The notes beneath the pieces were generated by a model. It did not search any database. It saw only the letters and a program-made list of their open reading frames with translations, and was not told the DNA's origin. A stretch of 64,000 nucleotides of DNA from NCBI RefSeq assembly GCF_009759665.1, contig NZ_WQNE01000027.1, positions 59,190 through 123,189 of the forward strand, written 5' to 3'. This DNA is from Bradyrhizobium cajani. Its GTDB lineage: Bacteria; Pseudomonadota; Alphaproteobacteria; Rhizobiales; Xanthobacteraceae. Of the stretch, positions 34,421-43,556 are shown in pieces (the stretch's first letter is position 1; every line of letters starts with the position of its first letter). The position numbers and the translations under genes are program-made.

Positions 34421-35269
34421 ATGAGAGTTGGAGTCAGCGGAGCGAGCGGGAAGCTCGGCCAAGCTGTTGTTGCAGAATTGATCGCTCGCGGAGGCGGGCA
34501 TCAACTGGTTGGAATTTCTCGTACGCCTGAGAGCGTGCAAGGCAGGATCGAAGCGCGGCTAGGCGACTACGACCACCCGGATACACTCGTACGGGCGTAC
34601 ACGGGGCTCGATCGGCTGCTGATCATTCCAAGCTCGGAGCTGCAGCCGGGCGTTCGCGGCAAGCAACTCACAGCGGCCATCGATGCGGCCCGGCGCGCTG
34701 GGGTTGGCCACGTCTTTCTGGTTTCGGCTGCCGGGACACACGAGGAAAAGGGTCATGGCCTCGGCGAGGCCTATTGGATGGGCGAGCAGCACCTCATCAA
34801 GACCGCTGCGCACTGGACCATCCTGCGCATGAATTACTACTCCCAGTCGATGGCCGAGGAAATCCAGATGTCCTTGGGCCAGGGCATGCTCGCCGGTCTC
34901 GGTGATGAGCGTGTCGCATATGTTTCTCGCGATGACCTTGCGGCCGCCGCCGCTGGTGCGCTCCTCGGCGAAGGCCACGCGGGCGCGATCTACAACCTGA
35001 CCGGACCTGCGACCATCAGTGGCGCCGAACGCGCCAAGTTGGTGGCTGACATTCTCCGAAAGCCTTTCAGCTACGCAGCAATCACGGAAGCTCAACTGCG
35101 TGCTGGCCTGTCTCAGGCGGGCCTGCCCGACCTCATCATTGAGGCGATGGCTGAGATCAAGCGCACCTTCGTCCAGGGGAAATTCGATATCGTGACCGGC
35201 GATGTCGAGCGTCTTTCGGGCCGTCCCCCGAAATCTTTGCGCGACATCCTCGCTCAGCAATTGAGCTAA
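34421..35269 (+). CDS. NAD(P)H-binding quinone oxidoreductase, QorB-like
   Basis: A 282-residue NmrA/SDR-a type protein. GVSGASGKLGQAVV (~4-17) is the glycine-rich loop, and DRLLIIPSSELQPGVRGKQ and HWTILRMNYYSQSMAEE match QorB (YtfG). QorB reduces quinones with NADPH. It is the first gene of a four-gene operon (QorB-DoxX-oxidoreductase-hydrolase) and diverges from the HxlR regulator. AAAGGATATC precedes the ATG. Confidence 0.92.
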   Translation: MRVGVSGASGKLGQAVVAELIARGGGHQLVGISRTPESVQGRIEARLGDYDHPDTLVRAYTGLDRLLIIPSSELQPGVRGKQLTAAIDAARRAGVGHVFLVSAAGTHEEKGHGLGEAYWMGEQHLIKTAAHWTILRMNYYSQSMAEEIQMSLGQGMLAGLGDERVAYVSRDDLAAAAAGALLGEGHAGAIYNLTGPATISGAERAKLVADILRKPFSYAAITEAQLRAGLSQAGLPDLIIEAMAEIKRTFVQGKFDIVTGDVERLSGRPPKSLRDILAQQLS

Positions 35270-35286
35270 GCGGGACTTCTTCTAAC

Positions 35287-35706
35287 ATGCTCAAGAAATA
35301 CGCTTATTGGAGCAGCACGGGACTTCTGTGCCTGCTCTACCTCGCTTCGGCGACCATGTACCTGACGATGGGCGATCAAGTGCGCCAGTCGCTCACGGCG
35401 CTCGGCTATCCCGCCTATCTCAGGGAAGTCCTCCTGGTCGTCAAGATTCTGGGGGTCGCCGCGATCCTGTCACGCCTGAGCGTGCGGCTCAGCGACCTCG
35501 CCTATGCCGGGATGTTCTACCACCTGCTGCTTGCCTTCTCGGCGCATATCAACGCCGGAGACGGCGGTTTCGTGCCAGCCGTCGTGGGCTTCGCAGCGTT
35601 GATCGTCTCGTTCCTCACGCAGAACGCGGCACGGGCAAAGAAGTCGCTTTACGCGCCGCTGCCAGCCTTGCCGGAAAACGCCAAATCTCCCGGGAGGAAG
35701 CAATGA
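35287..35706 (+). CDS. DoxX-like membrane protein
   Basis: A 139-residue protein with four hydrophobic helices in the DoxX arrangement (LLCLLYLASATMYLTMGD and YPAYLREVLLVVKILGVAAIL). DoxX-family proteins often accompany quinone-related oxidoreductases and may couple to membrane quinone or thiosulfate redox. It starts 17 bp after QorB, and its stop overlaps the start of the next gene (ATGA). Confidence 0.88.
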   Translation: MLKKYAYWSSTGLLCLLYLASATMYLTMGDQVRQSLTALGYPAYLREVLLVVKILGVAAILSRLSVRLSDLAYAGMFYHLLLAFSAHINAGDGGFVPAVVGFAALIVSFLTQNAARAKKSLYAPLPALPENAKSPGRKQ

Positions 35707-36644
35707 AAAGAATCCAGTTCCACCGGTACGGCGGCCCGGACGAGATGAGGGTCGAAGAGTATCGGCTGCCCAAGCTGAGCGACGACGAGATCCTGGTCAG
35801 GGTCAAGGCGGCATCCATCAATCCTGTCGACTGGAAAATCCGGCAGGGGGCGATGAAGATCATGACCGGTCGCAGGTTTCCACGAGGCATGGGCCAGGAC
35901 TTTTCAGGCATTGTCGAAGGTGTCGGCCGCAGCGTGAAGCGATTCAAGATCGGCGATGAAGTCCTGGGGGCGACACCGGTTAAGACGTCTGGTTCGTTTG
36001 CCGAAACCTTGATCACCAAGGAAGCGCTTGCGTTCGCGAAGCCCGCCGCGCTGTCCCACGAAGAAGCCGCCACATTGCCGGTGGCCGCCTCGACGGCCTG
36101 GGTCGCGCTGGTGCAGAAGGCCGGGTTGAAGCCCGGACAGTCCGTCTTCATCAACGGCGCCTATGGCGCAGTCGGGCAAGCGGCCACGCAAATCGCGAAG
36201 GCGTTGGGAGCATCGGTGGCGGGACGGGTCGCCGCAGATTGTATCGACGCTGCGAAGGGCATCGGTGCGGATGTCGTTCTCGACTACAGGCAGCCGATTC
36301 CGCCCGGTCTTTTCGGGACGTTCGACGTCGTTTTCGATACCCATGGCAGCCTGACCCTCAAGGATGGCAAAGCGCTTGCCAAGCCTGGAGGGACGATCCT
36401 CGATATCAATCCTTCACCGTCGAAGATGCTTCGCATCTTCCTCTCTCGCGCCCGCAAGTTCGTGATGGGCAAGCAGGATGAGGCGACGCTGCGGGAAGTG
36501 GTCGCGCTCGCGGCGAAAGGAAAGCTGAAAATCTCCATTGGCCGGGTGGCGCCGCTGAACGAGGCCAGCGATCTGATCCGGAAGTTGGAGGCAGGAGAGC
36601 GCATCCGTGGCAAAGGCTTGATCGTCATGGGGCCCCGGCCATGA
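35703..36644 (+). CDS. NADP-dependent medium-chain oxidoreductase
   Basis: A 313-residue zinc-free MDR protein. The N-terminal part has INPVDWKIRQGAMK and GQDFSGIVEGVG; the nucleotide-binding part has FINGAYGAVGQAATQIAK (~149-166). The ATG overlaps the DoxX stop by four bases, and its own stop overlaps the next start, so translation is coupled through the operon. Expected role: reduction of quinones or conjugated carbonyls. Confidence 0.92.
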   Translation: MKRIQFHRYGGPDEMRVEEYRLPKLSDDEILVRVKAASINPVDWKIRQGAMKIMTGRRFPRGMGQDFSGIVEGVGRSVKRFKIGDEVLGATPVKTSGSFAETLITKEALAFAKPAALSHEEAATLPVAASTAWVALVQKAGLKPGQSVFINGAYGAVGQAATQIAKALGASVAGRVAADCIDAAKGIGADVVLDYRQPIPPGLFGTFDVVFDTHGSLTLKDGKALAKPGGTILDINPSPSKMLRIFLSRARKFVMGKQDEATLREVVALAAKGKLKISIGRVAPLNEASDLIRKLEAGERIRGKGLIVMGPRP

Positions 36645-37570
36645 AGATATCCCTCGTCGCGCCGGAGCTCCAAAAGCTAGCAAAGCGCAATTCCGTGCCG
36701 CTTCCGATGGGAAACGCACTTGGACGCCGCGTCTTGCGCGCGCTCGGCCGATTGGTTGCACCGAACCCAAAGAAGCTCCACGGCATTACACTCGAAGTGC
36801 GGCCGGAGACCCGGCCTCCTATGCGCATCTACCAACCGCAGGAGCGGAAATCCGAGGCGGCGCTGCTCTGGATACATGGTGGCGGCTTCGTTCTGGGCAA
36901 CGCTGCTCTGGATGACCGGTTCTGCGCCTTTACAGCGCAAGCCCTGGGGATTGTCGTTGTCTCCGTGGACTACCGGCTCGCGCCCGAGAATCCCTTTCCC
37001 GTTCCGCTGGACGACTGCCACGCTGCCTGGACATGGATGCAGGAAAATGCGGCATCGCTGGGCATCGATCCGAAGCGCATTGCGATTGGCGGGCAAAGCG
37101 CAGGCGGAGCTCTCGCCGCTAGCCTTGTGCAACGCGTGCACGACGAAGGTGGCAACAAAGCCGCCGCGCAATGGCTGTTCTGCCCGATGCTGGATGATCG
37201 CACGGCGACACGCCAAGAACTCGATGCGATGAAGCACTGGGTCTGGACCAGCCGCTCCAATGCGACCGGCTGGCGACTGTACCTGTCCAAGCCGCCTGGT
37301 TCAGCCGCGTTTCCGCCTTATGCCGTACCGGCCCGGCGGGAGGATCTGCGCGGATTGCCTCCGGCGTGGATCGGCGTTGGAGATATCGATTTGCTCCACA
37401 ACGAATCCCGAAACTTTGCTGGTCGCCTCCAAGCCTCAGGGACCGACACCAGGTTCGTTTCGGTTCAGGGCGCGCCCCACGGTTTCGAATCCTGGGCGTT
37501 CGATACGAAGATGGCCCAGGAGTTTATCGCAGACGCGCAACGCTGGCTGCGGCAAGCGCTGCGAATGTAA
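36641..37570 (+). CDS. Alpha/beta hydrolase, hormone-sensitive-lipase family
   Basis: A 309-residue esterase. The oxyanion motif HGGGFVLG (~80), nucleophile elbow GGQSAGGALAAS (~150; GQSAG instead of the usual GDSAG), the acid in VGDIDLLHNES (~243) and His in GAPHGFESW (~275) form a complete active site. Its start overlaps the preceding stop by four bases. It is the last gene of the QorB operon; an ester-containing electrophile or xenobiotic is a plausible substrate. Confidence 0.92.
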   Translation: MKISLVAPELQKLAKRNSVPLPMGNALGRRVLRALGRLVAPNPKKLHGITLEVRPETRPPMRIYQPQERKSEAALLWIHGGGFVLGNAALDDRFCAFTAQALGIVVVSVDYRLAPENPFPVPLDDCHAAWTWMQENAASLGIDPKRIAIGGQSAGGALAASLVQRVHDEGGNKAAAQWLFCPMLDDRTATRQELDAMKHWVWTSRSNATGWRLYLSKPPGSAAFPPYAVPARREDLRGLPPAWIGVGDIDLLHNESRNFAGRLQASGTDTRFVSVQGAPHGFESWAFDTKMAQEFIADAQRWLRQALRM

Positions 37571-37692
37571 GTGGGAGTTTCTCCAATAGGCGCCGTTCCG
37601 CATTTTCGGGCATGGGTTATTGGCCCACATCGCGGCCTTGCAGGGCTTGATTGGGCAAGGCCGATGATGGCAGAGGGGACCGGCCGGTCTCG

Positions 37693-37781
37693 TGGTGCGG
37701 GCAGCCGGGGTCGAACCGGCACAGCGCTTGCGCGCCGAGGGATTTTAAGTCCCTTGCGTCTACCAATTCCGCCATGCCCGC
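37693..37781 (-). tRNA. tRNA-Leu(TAA)
   Basis: The reverse strand folds as a class II tRNA. The acceptor arm GCGGGCA pairs with TGCCCGC. The anticodon stem GGGA/TCCC encloses a loop with TAA. There is a long variable arm (CGGCGCGCAAGCGCTG), the T arm carries GGTTCGACCCC, and CCA is encoded (37693-37695). It has the size and shape of a leucine tRNA reading UUA/UUG. Its 3' end faces the accessory block on the left. Confidence 0.96.
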
Positions 37782-37954
37782 TTGATCCAACGAGATCAAT
37801 CACTTAAGTCCACGTCCGGCCGTCTGGAATTGGCGCTTTGCGGGCCGGATGGGCGGTTCTTCCTTAAGCGAGCCGGCCGCACAAGGCAAAGCCTCAATCC
37901 GGACACCTGTTGCTGCTTTAGGCATTCTCAATCCACGGGGACTATTCATCCGGC

Positions 37955-38380
37955 ATGGCTGCTTCGCTCTCACATCGCCTGCGCTGCTGCGGCGGGCTTT
38001 CCGCGCTGCTTGCGGCCGGCCTTGCGCTGTCCGGCTGCGCCGGCATGAGCGAGACGGTCGCTACGGCCTTCGCCGATCCCGGCAAATACGAATTGTACGA
38101 CTGCAAGCAGCTCGAGGCCGAGCGCAAGACGCTCGCCACCCGCACCGAGCAGTTGCAGAAGCTGATGGACAAGGCGGAGACCGGGGCCGGAGGCGCCGTC
38201 GTGTCCGAACTCGCCTATCGCAACGACTACATTGCGGTGCGCGGGCAGGCTCAGTTCGCCGAAGAGGCCTGGCGCCGCAACAGGTGCCGGGAGACGCCGC
38301 CCAATGCGACGCCGCAGGCGTCCGCGCCACAGCCGCCGATCATCAAGCCCGCCCCGAAATCCGGCAGCGCCGCGCGCTGA
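37955..38380 (+). CDS. Small outer-membrane-type lipoprotein
   Basis: A 141-residue protein. A Sec signal of ~28 residues ends in the lipobox LSGC, so Cys is lipidated. The mature part is short and charged, with a helical heptad-like stretch (CKQLEAERKTLATRTEQLQK) and a Pro/Ala-rich tail. It resembles uncharacterised rhizobial lipoproteins; no function can be given. No partner gene is adjacent on the same strand. Confidence 0.82.
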   Translation: MAASLSHRLRCCGGLSALLAAGLALSGCAGMSETVATAFADPGKYELYDCKQLEAERKTLATRTEQLQKLMDKAETGAGGAVVSELAYRNDYIAVRGQAQFAEEAWRRNRCRETPPNATPQASAPQPPIIKPAPKSGSAAR

Positions 38381-38401
38381 GCCGATGGAACTGCGCCCGC
38401 A

Positions 38402-39604
38402 TCACGGCCGCCAGCCGTAGATCCAGTCCTGCCGCGCCAGCATGCGCTCCGGACCCAGCGCGCGGATCGCAAGATCGCGCGCGATCGCGAGCGGCCCGCT
38501 GAAATGATAGATGCGGCCCTGCTGCCGCGCGGTTCGCTGCACCCGCTGCACGCGCGCCTGGCGCGCGCGTCCATATTGCTTCAGCGCAGCCGTGATGCCG
38601 GCCGTGCTCTCGGCGGCCTCTAGGCTCAGGTGCCGGGCGAGCACGGCCGCGTCCTCGATCGCCATGCCGGCCCCCTGCGCTGCAAACGGCAGCATCGCAT
38701 GCACGGCGTCGCCGAGCAGCGCGACGGGACCCTTGCTCCAGGGGCAGCCCTCCGGCACGCCGAACAGGGCCCATTTGCGCCAGGTGTCGACCGCGGTCAG
38801 CATCATCCTTGCCGACGTTGGCCAGCGCGGCGCGGCGAAGGCGTCCATCACCTCGAGGGCATCGCCGGGCGTGCTCCAGCCCGGCCTGTTCCAGGTGCCC
38901 GGCAGCACCGCGACCACGTTGATCTGGCGTCCGCCCGCGATCGGATAGGCGACGAGATGGGCATTGGGTCCCATCCAGAGCTGCACGCGCCGGCCGGTGT
39001 AGTCCTTCGGCAGTTGCGTGGCATCGAGCGTGCCGCGCCAGGCGATCAGCCCGGAGAAGCGCGGCTGCACCTTGGGAAACAGATGCTGGCGTACCGTCGA
39101 CCAGATGCCGTCGGCGCCGATCAGCGCACTCGCGAGGTCGTTGCGGCGTATCGTGCCGCTGCGATGGACGATGGTCAGTCCCTTGGCGTGGGGGGCGACA
39201 TCCTCGAAGGTCGCGCCGAGTTTCAAGTCGATATCGGGATGGTCGGCGACCGCGCCGGCGAGCGCGGATTGCAGGTCGGCACGGTGCACCACCCAATAGG
39301 GGGCGCCGGCGCGCATCGCGGCGGCTTCACCGAGCGGCATGCGCAACAATTCGCCGCCGGCGCGGGCGCTCATGACGCAGAGCGCTTCCGGAGTCACGGC
39401 GCGCAGCTTGAGGCGCTCCGTCAGGCCGAGCTCGACCAGCACGCGACTGGCATTGGGGGAGAGTTGCAGCCCGGCGCCGACTTCCTCGAGGCGCTCGGCC
39501 TTTTCCAGCACGACGATGCGGAAGCCGCGGGCCGCAAGCGTCAGCGCGGCTGTCAGTCCACCGATGCCGGCACCGGCGATGACAATCGTTCGGGAGAGCG
39601 CCAC
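38402..39604 (-). CDS. FAD-dependent monooxygenase (salicylate/3-hydroxybenzoate hydroxylase-like)
   Basis: A 400-residue group A flavoprotein monooxygenase. GAGIGGLTAALTLAARG (~11-27) binds the FAD ADP part, LIGADGIWSTVR (~161) is the DG motif, and LLGDAVHAMLPFAAQGAGMA (~283) is the GD motif. It hydroxylates an aromatic acid or quinone-like ring using NAD(P)H and oxygen; the exact substrate is not shown. It starts 20 bp after the zinc-finger gene on the same strand. Confidence 0.92.
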   Translation of the reverse strand: MALSRTIVIAGAGIGGLTAALTLAARGFRIVVLEKAERLEEVGAGLQLSPNASRVLVELGLTERLKLRAVTPEALCVMSARAGGELLRMPLGEAAAMRAGAPYWVVHRADLQSALAGAVADHPDIDLKLGATFEDVAPHAKGLTIVHRSGTIRRNDLASALIGADGIWSTVRQHLFPKVQPRFSGLIAWRGTLDATQLPKDYTGRRVQLWMGPNAHLVAYPIAGGRQINVVAVLPGTWNRPGWSTPGDALEVMDAFAAPRWPTSARMMLTAVDTWRKWALFGVPEGCPWSKGPVALLGDAVHAMLPFAAQGAGMAIEDAAVLARHLSLEAAESTAGITAALKQYGRARQARVQRVQRTARQQGRIYHFSGPLAIARDLAIRALGPERMLARQDWIYGWRP

Positions 39605-39623
39605 CCCTGACCGAGGAAAGCGG

Positions 39624-39869
39624 TCAGGCCACCTTGTCCTTCAGCACGCATTCCGGCGGGCGGGCTTCGCCCGCCTTGAGGTCGGCAGCGAAACGGTACA
39701 GCGTCGAGCAGTAGGGGCAGATGATCTCGTTGTCGTTGCCGAGGTCGAGGAAGACGTGCGGATGATCGAACGGCGGATTGGCGCCCACGCACATGAACTC
39801 TTGCGAGCCGATCTCGATGACGGGAACACCGGCATCGTTGTGGAAGTGCGGGACGACATGGTCGGACAT
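39624..39869 (-). CDS. CHCC zinc-finger domain protein
   Basis: An 81-residue protein related to the NDUFS6/complex I accessory zinc finger. Metal ligands are seen as Cys in EFMCVGANPP, His in DHPHVFLD and the pair in ICPYCSTLYRF. Such small proteins are conserved in alphaproteobacteria. It is upstream of and close to the monooxygenase gene. Confidence 0.9.
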   Translation of the reverse strand: MSDHVVPHFHNDAGVPVIEIGSQEFMCVGANPPFDHPHVFLDLGNDNEIICPYCSTLYRFAADLKAGEARPPECVLKDKVA

Positions 39870-40177
39870 CGTAGTTCATCCTGGAGTGGCAATGGCGGCA
39901 GACACAATCAAAAACTGACGCGGCATCTTTAAGGCGCCGCGGACCATACTGGTGGGTGCAGATGATTGCTAGTCCAGCGGAACCGAAAGGTTCGCAATTG
40001 CCCCATGCTCATTTGCTCATGCAAATTCGACACAATCTTGCGGCCTGAGAGAAGCCCTTCTTTCGTCGGGGACGTTGTGTCGCAATTTTGGCATACTATG
40101 TCTGTGGGCGTGCAGTAGTTGCGACGAAAGACGGATCATCAGGCGCAAATGATTTCAGGACCGTCCAGGCTTTCGGC
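39870..40177. other. 308-bp intergenic region
   Basis: Divergent upstream region of the zinc-finger gene (left) and the unknown membrane protein (right). AT content is higher than in flanking genes (for example TTGCGAAT-like and GCATACTATG stretches), consistent with promoters, but I find no palindrome or repeat. Confidence 0.5.
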
Positions 40178-41314
40178 ATGAAGTGGCTGCGAATCAGCAC
40201 AGCGTTGACCGGTATTGCCGCGTGCAGCTTCATGCTCGCGCAGGTAGCGCCGCATGCTCGCGAGGCCGGCGCGATCCTGGCCGGGCAGGATGATCCGGCC
40301 GTGCTCTCCGAGCTCCGGCTGGACGGGCTACTGCGGCAAAACGACCGCCTGATCCAGGACAACATCGAGGCCGCGCTCGCCGCTGATGATGCCGATCTCG
40401 CCGACAGTTTTGTCGCGCTCGCACGCGACCGCAACATCGCTCTGCCCGACGACCTGCTCACCCGCGTGAGCGATGCGGTCAAAGAGGAAAACTCCACCTC
40501 GCATTTCGCAAAGCGGTTCGCCACTGGGCTCGTCACCGGCAACGCGGACGATGTCGCGAGCCTGTCGGGAACGGTGGCCGGCGATCTCTTCGTGATCGGC
40601 GACATCAGGGATGTGGTCCGCGAGGGCAAGCATCTTGCCATGGGCGAGGATACCGACCGCCTCGTGCTCGGGCTTGCGGCGGCCGGCCTTGCGGTGACGG
40701 CGGCGACCTACGTCTCCGTCGGCGGTGCCGCGCCGGTGCGCGCCGGGCTGACGCTGGTGAAGGATGCACGGAAAGTCGGCCGGCTCAGTGAGGGGCTTGC
40801 CGCATGGGCGGGCCGGTCGGCGCGCGAAGTCGTCGATACGCCGATGCTTCGGAACGCGGTCGCGAAGGGTTCGGTGCTGCGGCCGGGCGAGACCGTGAGC
40901 GCGATCAAGGCTGCGTTCCGCGCCGAGAAGGCCGGTGCGCTGGTCCGGCTCGGCAAGGACGTCACGCGCGTTGCCGAAAAGACCGGCACGCGCGGTGCGA
41001 TGGAGACGCTGCGGATCGCCGAAGGCCCGAAAGATGTTGCGCGGGCGGCTCGGCTTGCGGAAGCGCAGGGCGGCAAGACCCGTGCGATCATGAAGCTGCT
41101 CGGCCGTGGCGCGCTGCTGCTTGCGACTGGCGCGTTCAATCTGACACTCTGGCTGTTCGGCGCGGCCCTGACGCTGTTTGGGCTGTTGTCCTCGATCAAG
41201 GCGACCACGGAGCGCCTGACCCAGGCCTGGTGTGATCGCAGACGGGCGCGGCGGATCCGCCGCGCGCAGATCGCCGCCGAAGCCGCGCTGGCGGATGCGG
41301 CCCTCAGGGCCTGA
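40178..41314 (+). CDS. Membrane-associated protein of unknown function
   Basis: A 378-residue protein I do not recognise. It starts with a signal-like helix (ISTALTGIAACSFMLAQVA), then an Ala/Asp-rich helical stretch, a hydrophobic pair near ~165-185 (LGLAAAGLAVTAATYVSVGG), a basic helical region, and a strongly hydrophobic double segment near the C-terminus (LLLATGAFNLTLWLFGAALT), ending in an Arg-rich cytoplasmic tail (DRRRARRIRRAQ). ATG 40178 is chosen over an upstream TTG. A dispersed repeat follows the stop codon directly. Confidence 0.8.
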   Translation: MKWLRISTALTGIAACSFMLAQVAPHAREAGAILAGQDDPAVLSELRLDGLLRQNDRLIQDNIEAALAADDADLADSFVALARDRNIALPDDLLTRVSDAVKEENSTSHFAKRFATGLVTGNADDVASLSGTVAGDLFVIGDIRDVVREGKHLAMGEDTDRLVLGLAAAGLAVTAATYVSVGGAAPVRAGLTLVKDARKVGRLSEGLAAWAGRSAREVVDTPMLRNAVAKGSVLRPGETVSAIKAAFRAEKAGALVRLGKDVTRVAEKTGTRGAMETLRIAEGPKDVARAARLAEAQGGKTRAIMKLLGRGALLLATGAFNLTLWLFGAALTLFGLLSSIKATTERLTQAWCDRRRARRIRRAQIAAEAALADAALRA

Positions 41315-41402
41315 AGCGCGATGATCGTCGCGCCTTAGATTATCGTTTGGAGCATGATGTTGCCGGAAAGCCGCTGCACACTTTTCCGGATCATGCTCTA
41401 AG
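41314..41402. repeat. GCATGATCCGG dispersed repeat, inverted copy
   Basis: It starts AAGCGCGATGATCG and ends CTTTTCCGGATCATGC, so it carries the same two blocks as 11689 and 63805 in the opposite order and is more diverged. It lies directly after a plus-strand gene. Confidence 0.8.
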
Positions 41403-41435
41403 ATCGACCTTTCCCCCTCAAGACCCGCGGAACTG

Positions 41436-42194
41436 ATGATGCCGAGCTTCCACAACGGCGCCGTTGAAATTGCCTATCTCGACGAAGGCGAGGGCGATCC
41501 GATCATCCTCGTGCACGGCTTTGCCTCCAGCAAGAACGTGAACTGGGTCTATCCGACCTGGGTCTCGGAGCTGCGCAAGAACGGCCGCCGCGTGATCGCG
41601 CTCGACAATCGCGGCCATGGCGAAAGTGCAAAGCTCTACGAGCCTGCGCAGTACTCGATCCCGACCATGGCCGGCGACGTGCTCGCGCTGATGGATCATC
41701 TCGCGATCCCGCAGGCCGACATGATGGGCTATTCGATGGGCGGGCGCATGACGGCCTGGCTCGGCCTCAACGAGCCGCAGCGCCTGCGCTCGGCGATCCT
41801 GGGCGGTATCGGCATTGGCGGCCTGATCGAAGGCACCGGGCCCGGCGAGAACGTGGCGAAGGCGCTGGAGGCGCCATCGCTCGACGACGTCACCGATCCC
41901 GTCGGCCGCACCTTTCGCGCGTTCGCGGACCAGACCCGCTCCGACCATCGCGCGCTTGCCGCCTGCCTGCGCGGCACGCGCGATCTCATGACGAGGGAGG
42001 AGGCCGCGCGCATCGACGTGCCCGTGCTGATCGCGGTCGGCACCACCGACGACGTCGCAGGTTCCGCCGGCGCGCTCGGCGCCATCATCCCGGGCTCGGA
42101 GGTGCTGGACATTCCAAACCGCGACCACATGCGCGCGGTCGGCGACAAGGTCTACAAGACCGGCGTGCTCGATTTCCTCTCACGCCGCGGCTGA
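41436..42194 (+). CDS. Alpha/beta hydrolase
   Basis: A 252-residue hydrolase. HGFASSKN (~24) is the oxyanion turn, DNRGHGESA the following loop, MGYSMGG (~95) the Ser nucleophile elbow, VGTTDDVAG the acid region and NRDHMRAVG (~230) the His. It resembles 3-oxoadipate enol-lactonase and related esterases, but the substrate is open. Its last 15 bases overlap the end of the gene on the opposite strand at 42180. Confidence 0.92.
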   Translation: MMPSFHNGAVEIAYLDEGEGDPIILVHGFASSKNVNWVYPTWVSELRKNGRRVIALDNRGHGESAKLYEPAQYSIPTMAGDVLALMDHLAIPQADMMGYSMGGRMTAWLGLNEPQRLRSAILGGIGIGGLIEGTGPGENVAKALEAPSLDDVTDPVGRTFRAFADQTRSDHRALAACLRGTRDLMTREEAARIDVPVLIAVGTTDDVAGSAGALGAIIPGSEVLDIPNRDHMRAVGDKVYKTGVLDFLSRRG

Positions 42195-43556
42195 GGTCTC
42201 GTCATCCGGCTGATCGTCGCCGAAGCGGCGCGCCAGCGCCATCAGCACGACGAAGGTTGCAACCCACGCCATCCGCGCGCCATAGCGGTCGTGCGGGCCG
42301 GAGATCACGCCGCAGATGAAGGCGTTGCCGAGCAGGCCCAGCGCGATGGTCGCCGCCAGCAGCGTCAGGTCATCCAGCCGGCGGCTCGCCAGCGCCTGCG
42401 CGAGCAGCACGACCAGCGCCAGCATCGAGGCCAGCGCGACCGGAACATGCAGCCAGTTGACGTAGTCGAAATTGACGTTCCAGTGCTGCTGGCGCGCCGC
42501 GCGCATCGGCGCCACTTGCGAGGGGATGTAGCGCTCGATGATGCCGTAGGTGTGCGGGATCCAGCCATTGGTGCCTTCGCCGGTCGCCACATGCAGCAAT
42601 TGCTGCCCCATTGCCCGCAGCGCCGCACCGGCCTGCCATGCCGGATAGTCGGCCAGCGAATGCACGACGATGTAGCTCATCTCCTCGTTCATGCCTTCGA
42701 AACGGCCGAGCTTGTTGAACATGCTCTTGCCCCACAGGAACTCGTCGGCGCTCGCCGGCAAGTCGTTGCGATAGGGACAGAGCTTGTAGCGTTCGCGCGG
42801 GCAGTGGTCGCCGAGATAGCGCGCGACGATGCCGTCCTGCATCATGCGGCCGAAGGCGACACCGTAGCCGCCGGGCGTCCAGGCCCATTGGCCTGACAGC
42901 GCGTGGTTCGCAGACACCAGCATCACGCCGCCCGCAACGATGCTCAGGCTCGCCTGCGCCAATCCGGCAAGCGGAAGGCGCGCGCCCAGGAGCGGCCGCA
43001 CCATCCAGCCGGCGGCACACAGTCCGAGCAGCACGCCGAGCGTGGCGCTGTGGGTCGCGGCGGCAAAGGCGGTGAAGACGAACAGCGAGATTTTTTCGAG
43101 CACCGACGTGCGGCTGCCGCCGACCACCAGCAGGAACAGCGACAGCATCGAGAGCCCGGCAAAGATGTCGGTGAGCAGCATGCTGGCGAGCCAGGGCAGC
43201 GCAGTCGACAGGACCAGGAGCAGGCTGATCGCGACGAAGCGGAACGTCTGCATCTGCCCGAGCACGCGCAGGGTGAGTTGCAACAGCCACAGCGTCGCCA
43301 GCGACTGGACCGCGAGGTTGATCCAGAAGCCGAAGCTCTCGCCATAGTGCAGGTAGATGCCGAACACGGTCGAGCGGCTTGGGACGAGATAGCCTTCGTA
43401 CCAGCGTGCCAGATAGCCGCCGGTATCCCATTGCAAGAGCGGGTAGCCGTTCCAGAACGCCGGCGCGATCATCAGGAGGGGCAGGGCCACCGCAGCCAGC
43501 CGCAGCCAAAACGAGCCCGCGGCGCGTGCGCGCAATTGTTCGGTGGTGATGCTCAA
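42180..43556 (-). CDS. Polytopic membrane protein of unknown function
   Basis: About 458 residues with ten or more hydrophobic segments and a large extracytoplasmic region rich in Trp, Tyr and Cys (HCPRERYKLCPYRND). The topology resembles GT-C membrane glycosyltransferases: the first loop contains WDTGGYLARWYEG with an acidic residue near helix 1. That is an inference from topology only. The start is uncertain; TTG 43556 is used because the frame further upstream (to 43742) does not look coding. It converges with and overlaps the hydrolase at 41436 by 15 bases. Confidence 0.75.
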   Translation of the reverse strand: MSITTEQLRARAAGSFWLRLAAVALPLLMIAPAFWNGYPLLQWDTGGYLARWYEGYLVPSRSTVFGIYLHYGESFGFWINLAVQSLATLWLLQLTLRVLGQMQTFRFVAISLLLVLSTALPWLASMLLTDIFAGLSMLSLFLLVVGGSRTSVLEKISLFVFTAFAAATHSATLGVLLGLCAAGWMVRPLLGARLPLAGLAQASLSIVAGGVMLVSANHALSGQWAWTPGGYGVAFGRMMQDGIVARYLGDHCPRERYKLCPYRNDLPASADEFLWGKSMFNKLGRFEGMNEEMSYIVVHSLADYPAWQAGAALRAMGQQLLHVATGEGTNGWIPHTYGIIERYIPSQVAPMRAARQQHWNVNFDYVNWLHVPVALASMLALVVLLAQALASRRLDDLTLLAATIALGLLGNAFICGVISGPHDRYGARMAWVATFVVLMALARRFGDDQPDDETSAAA

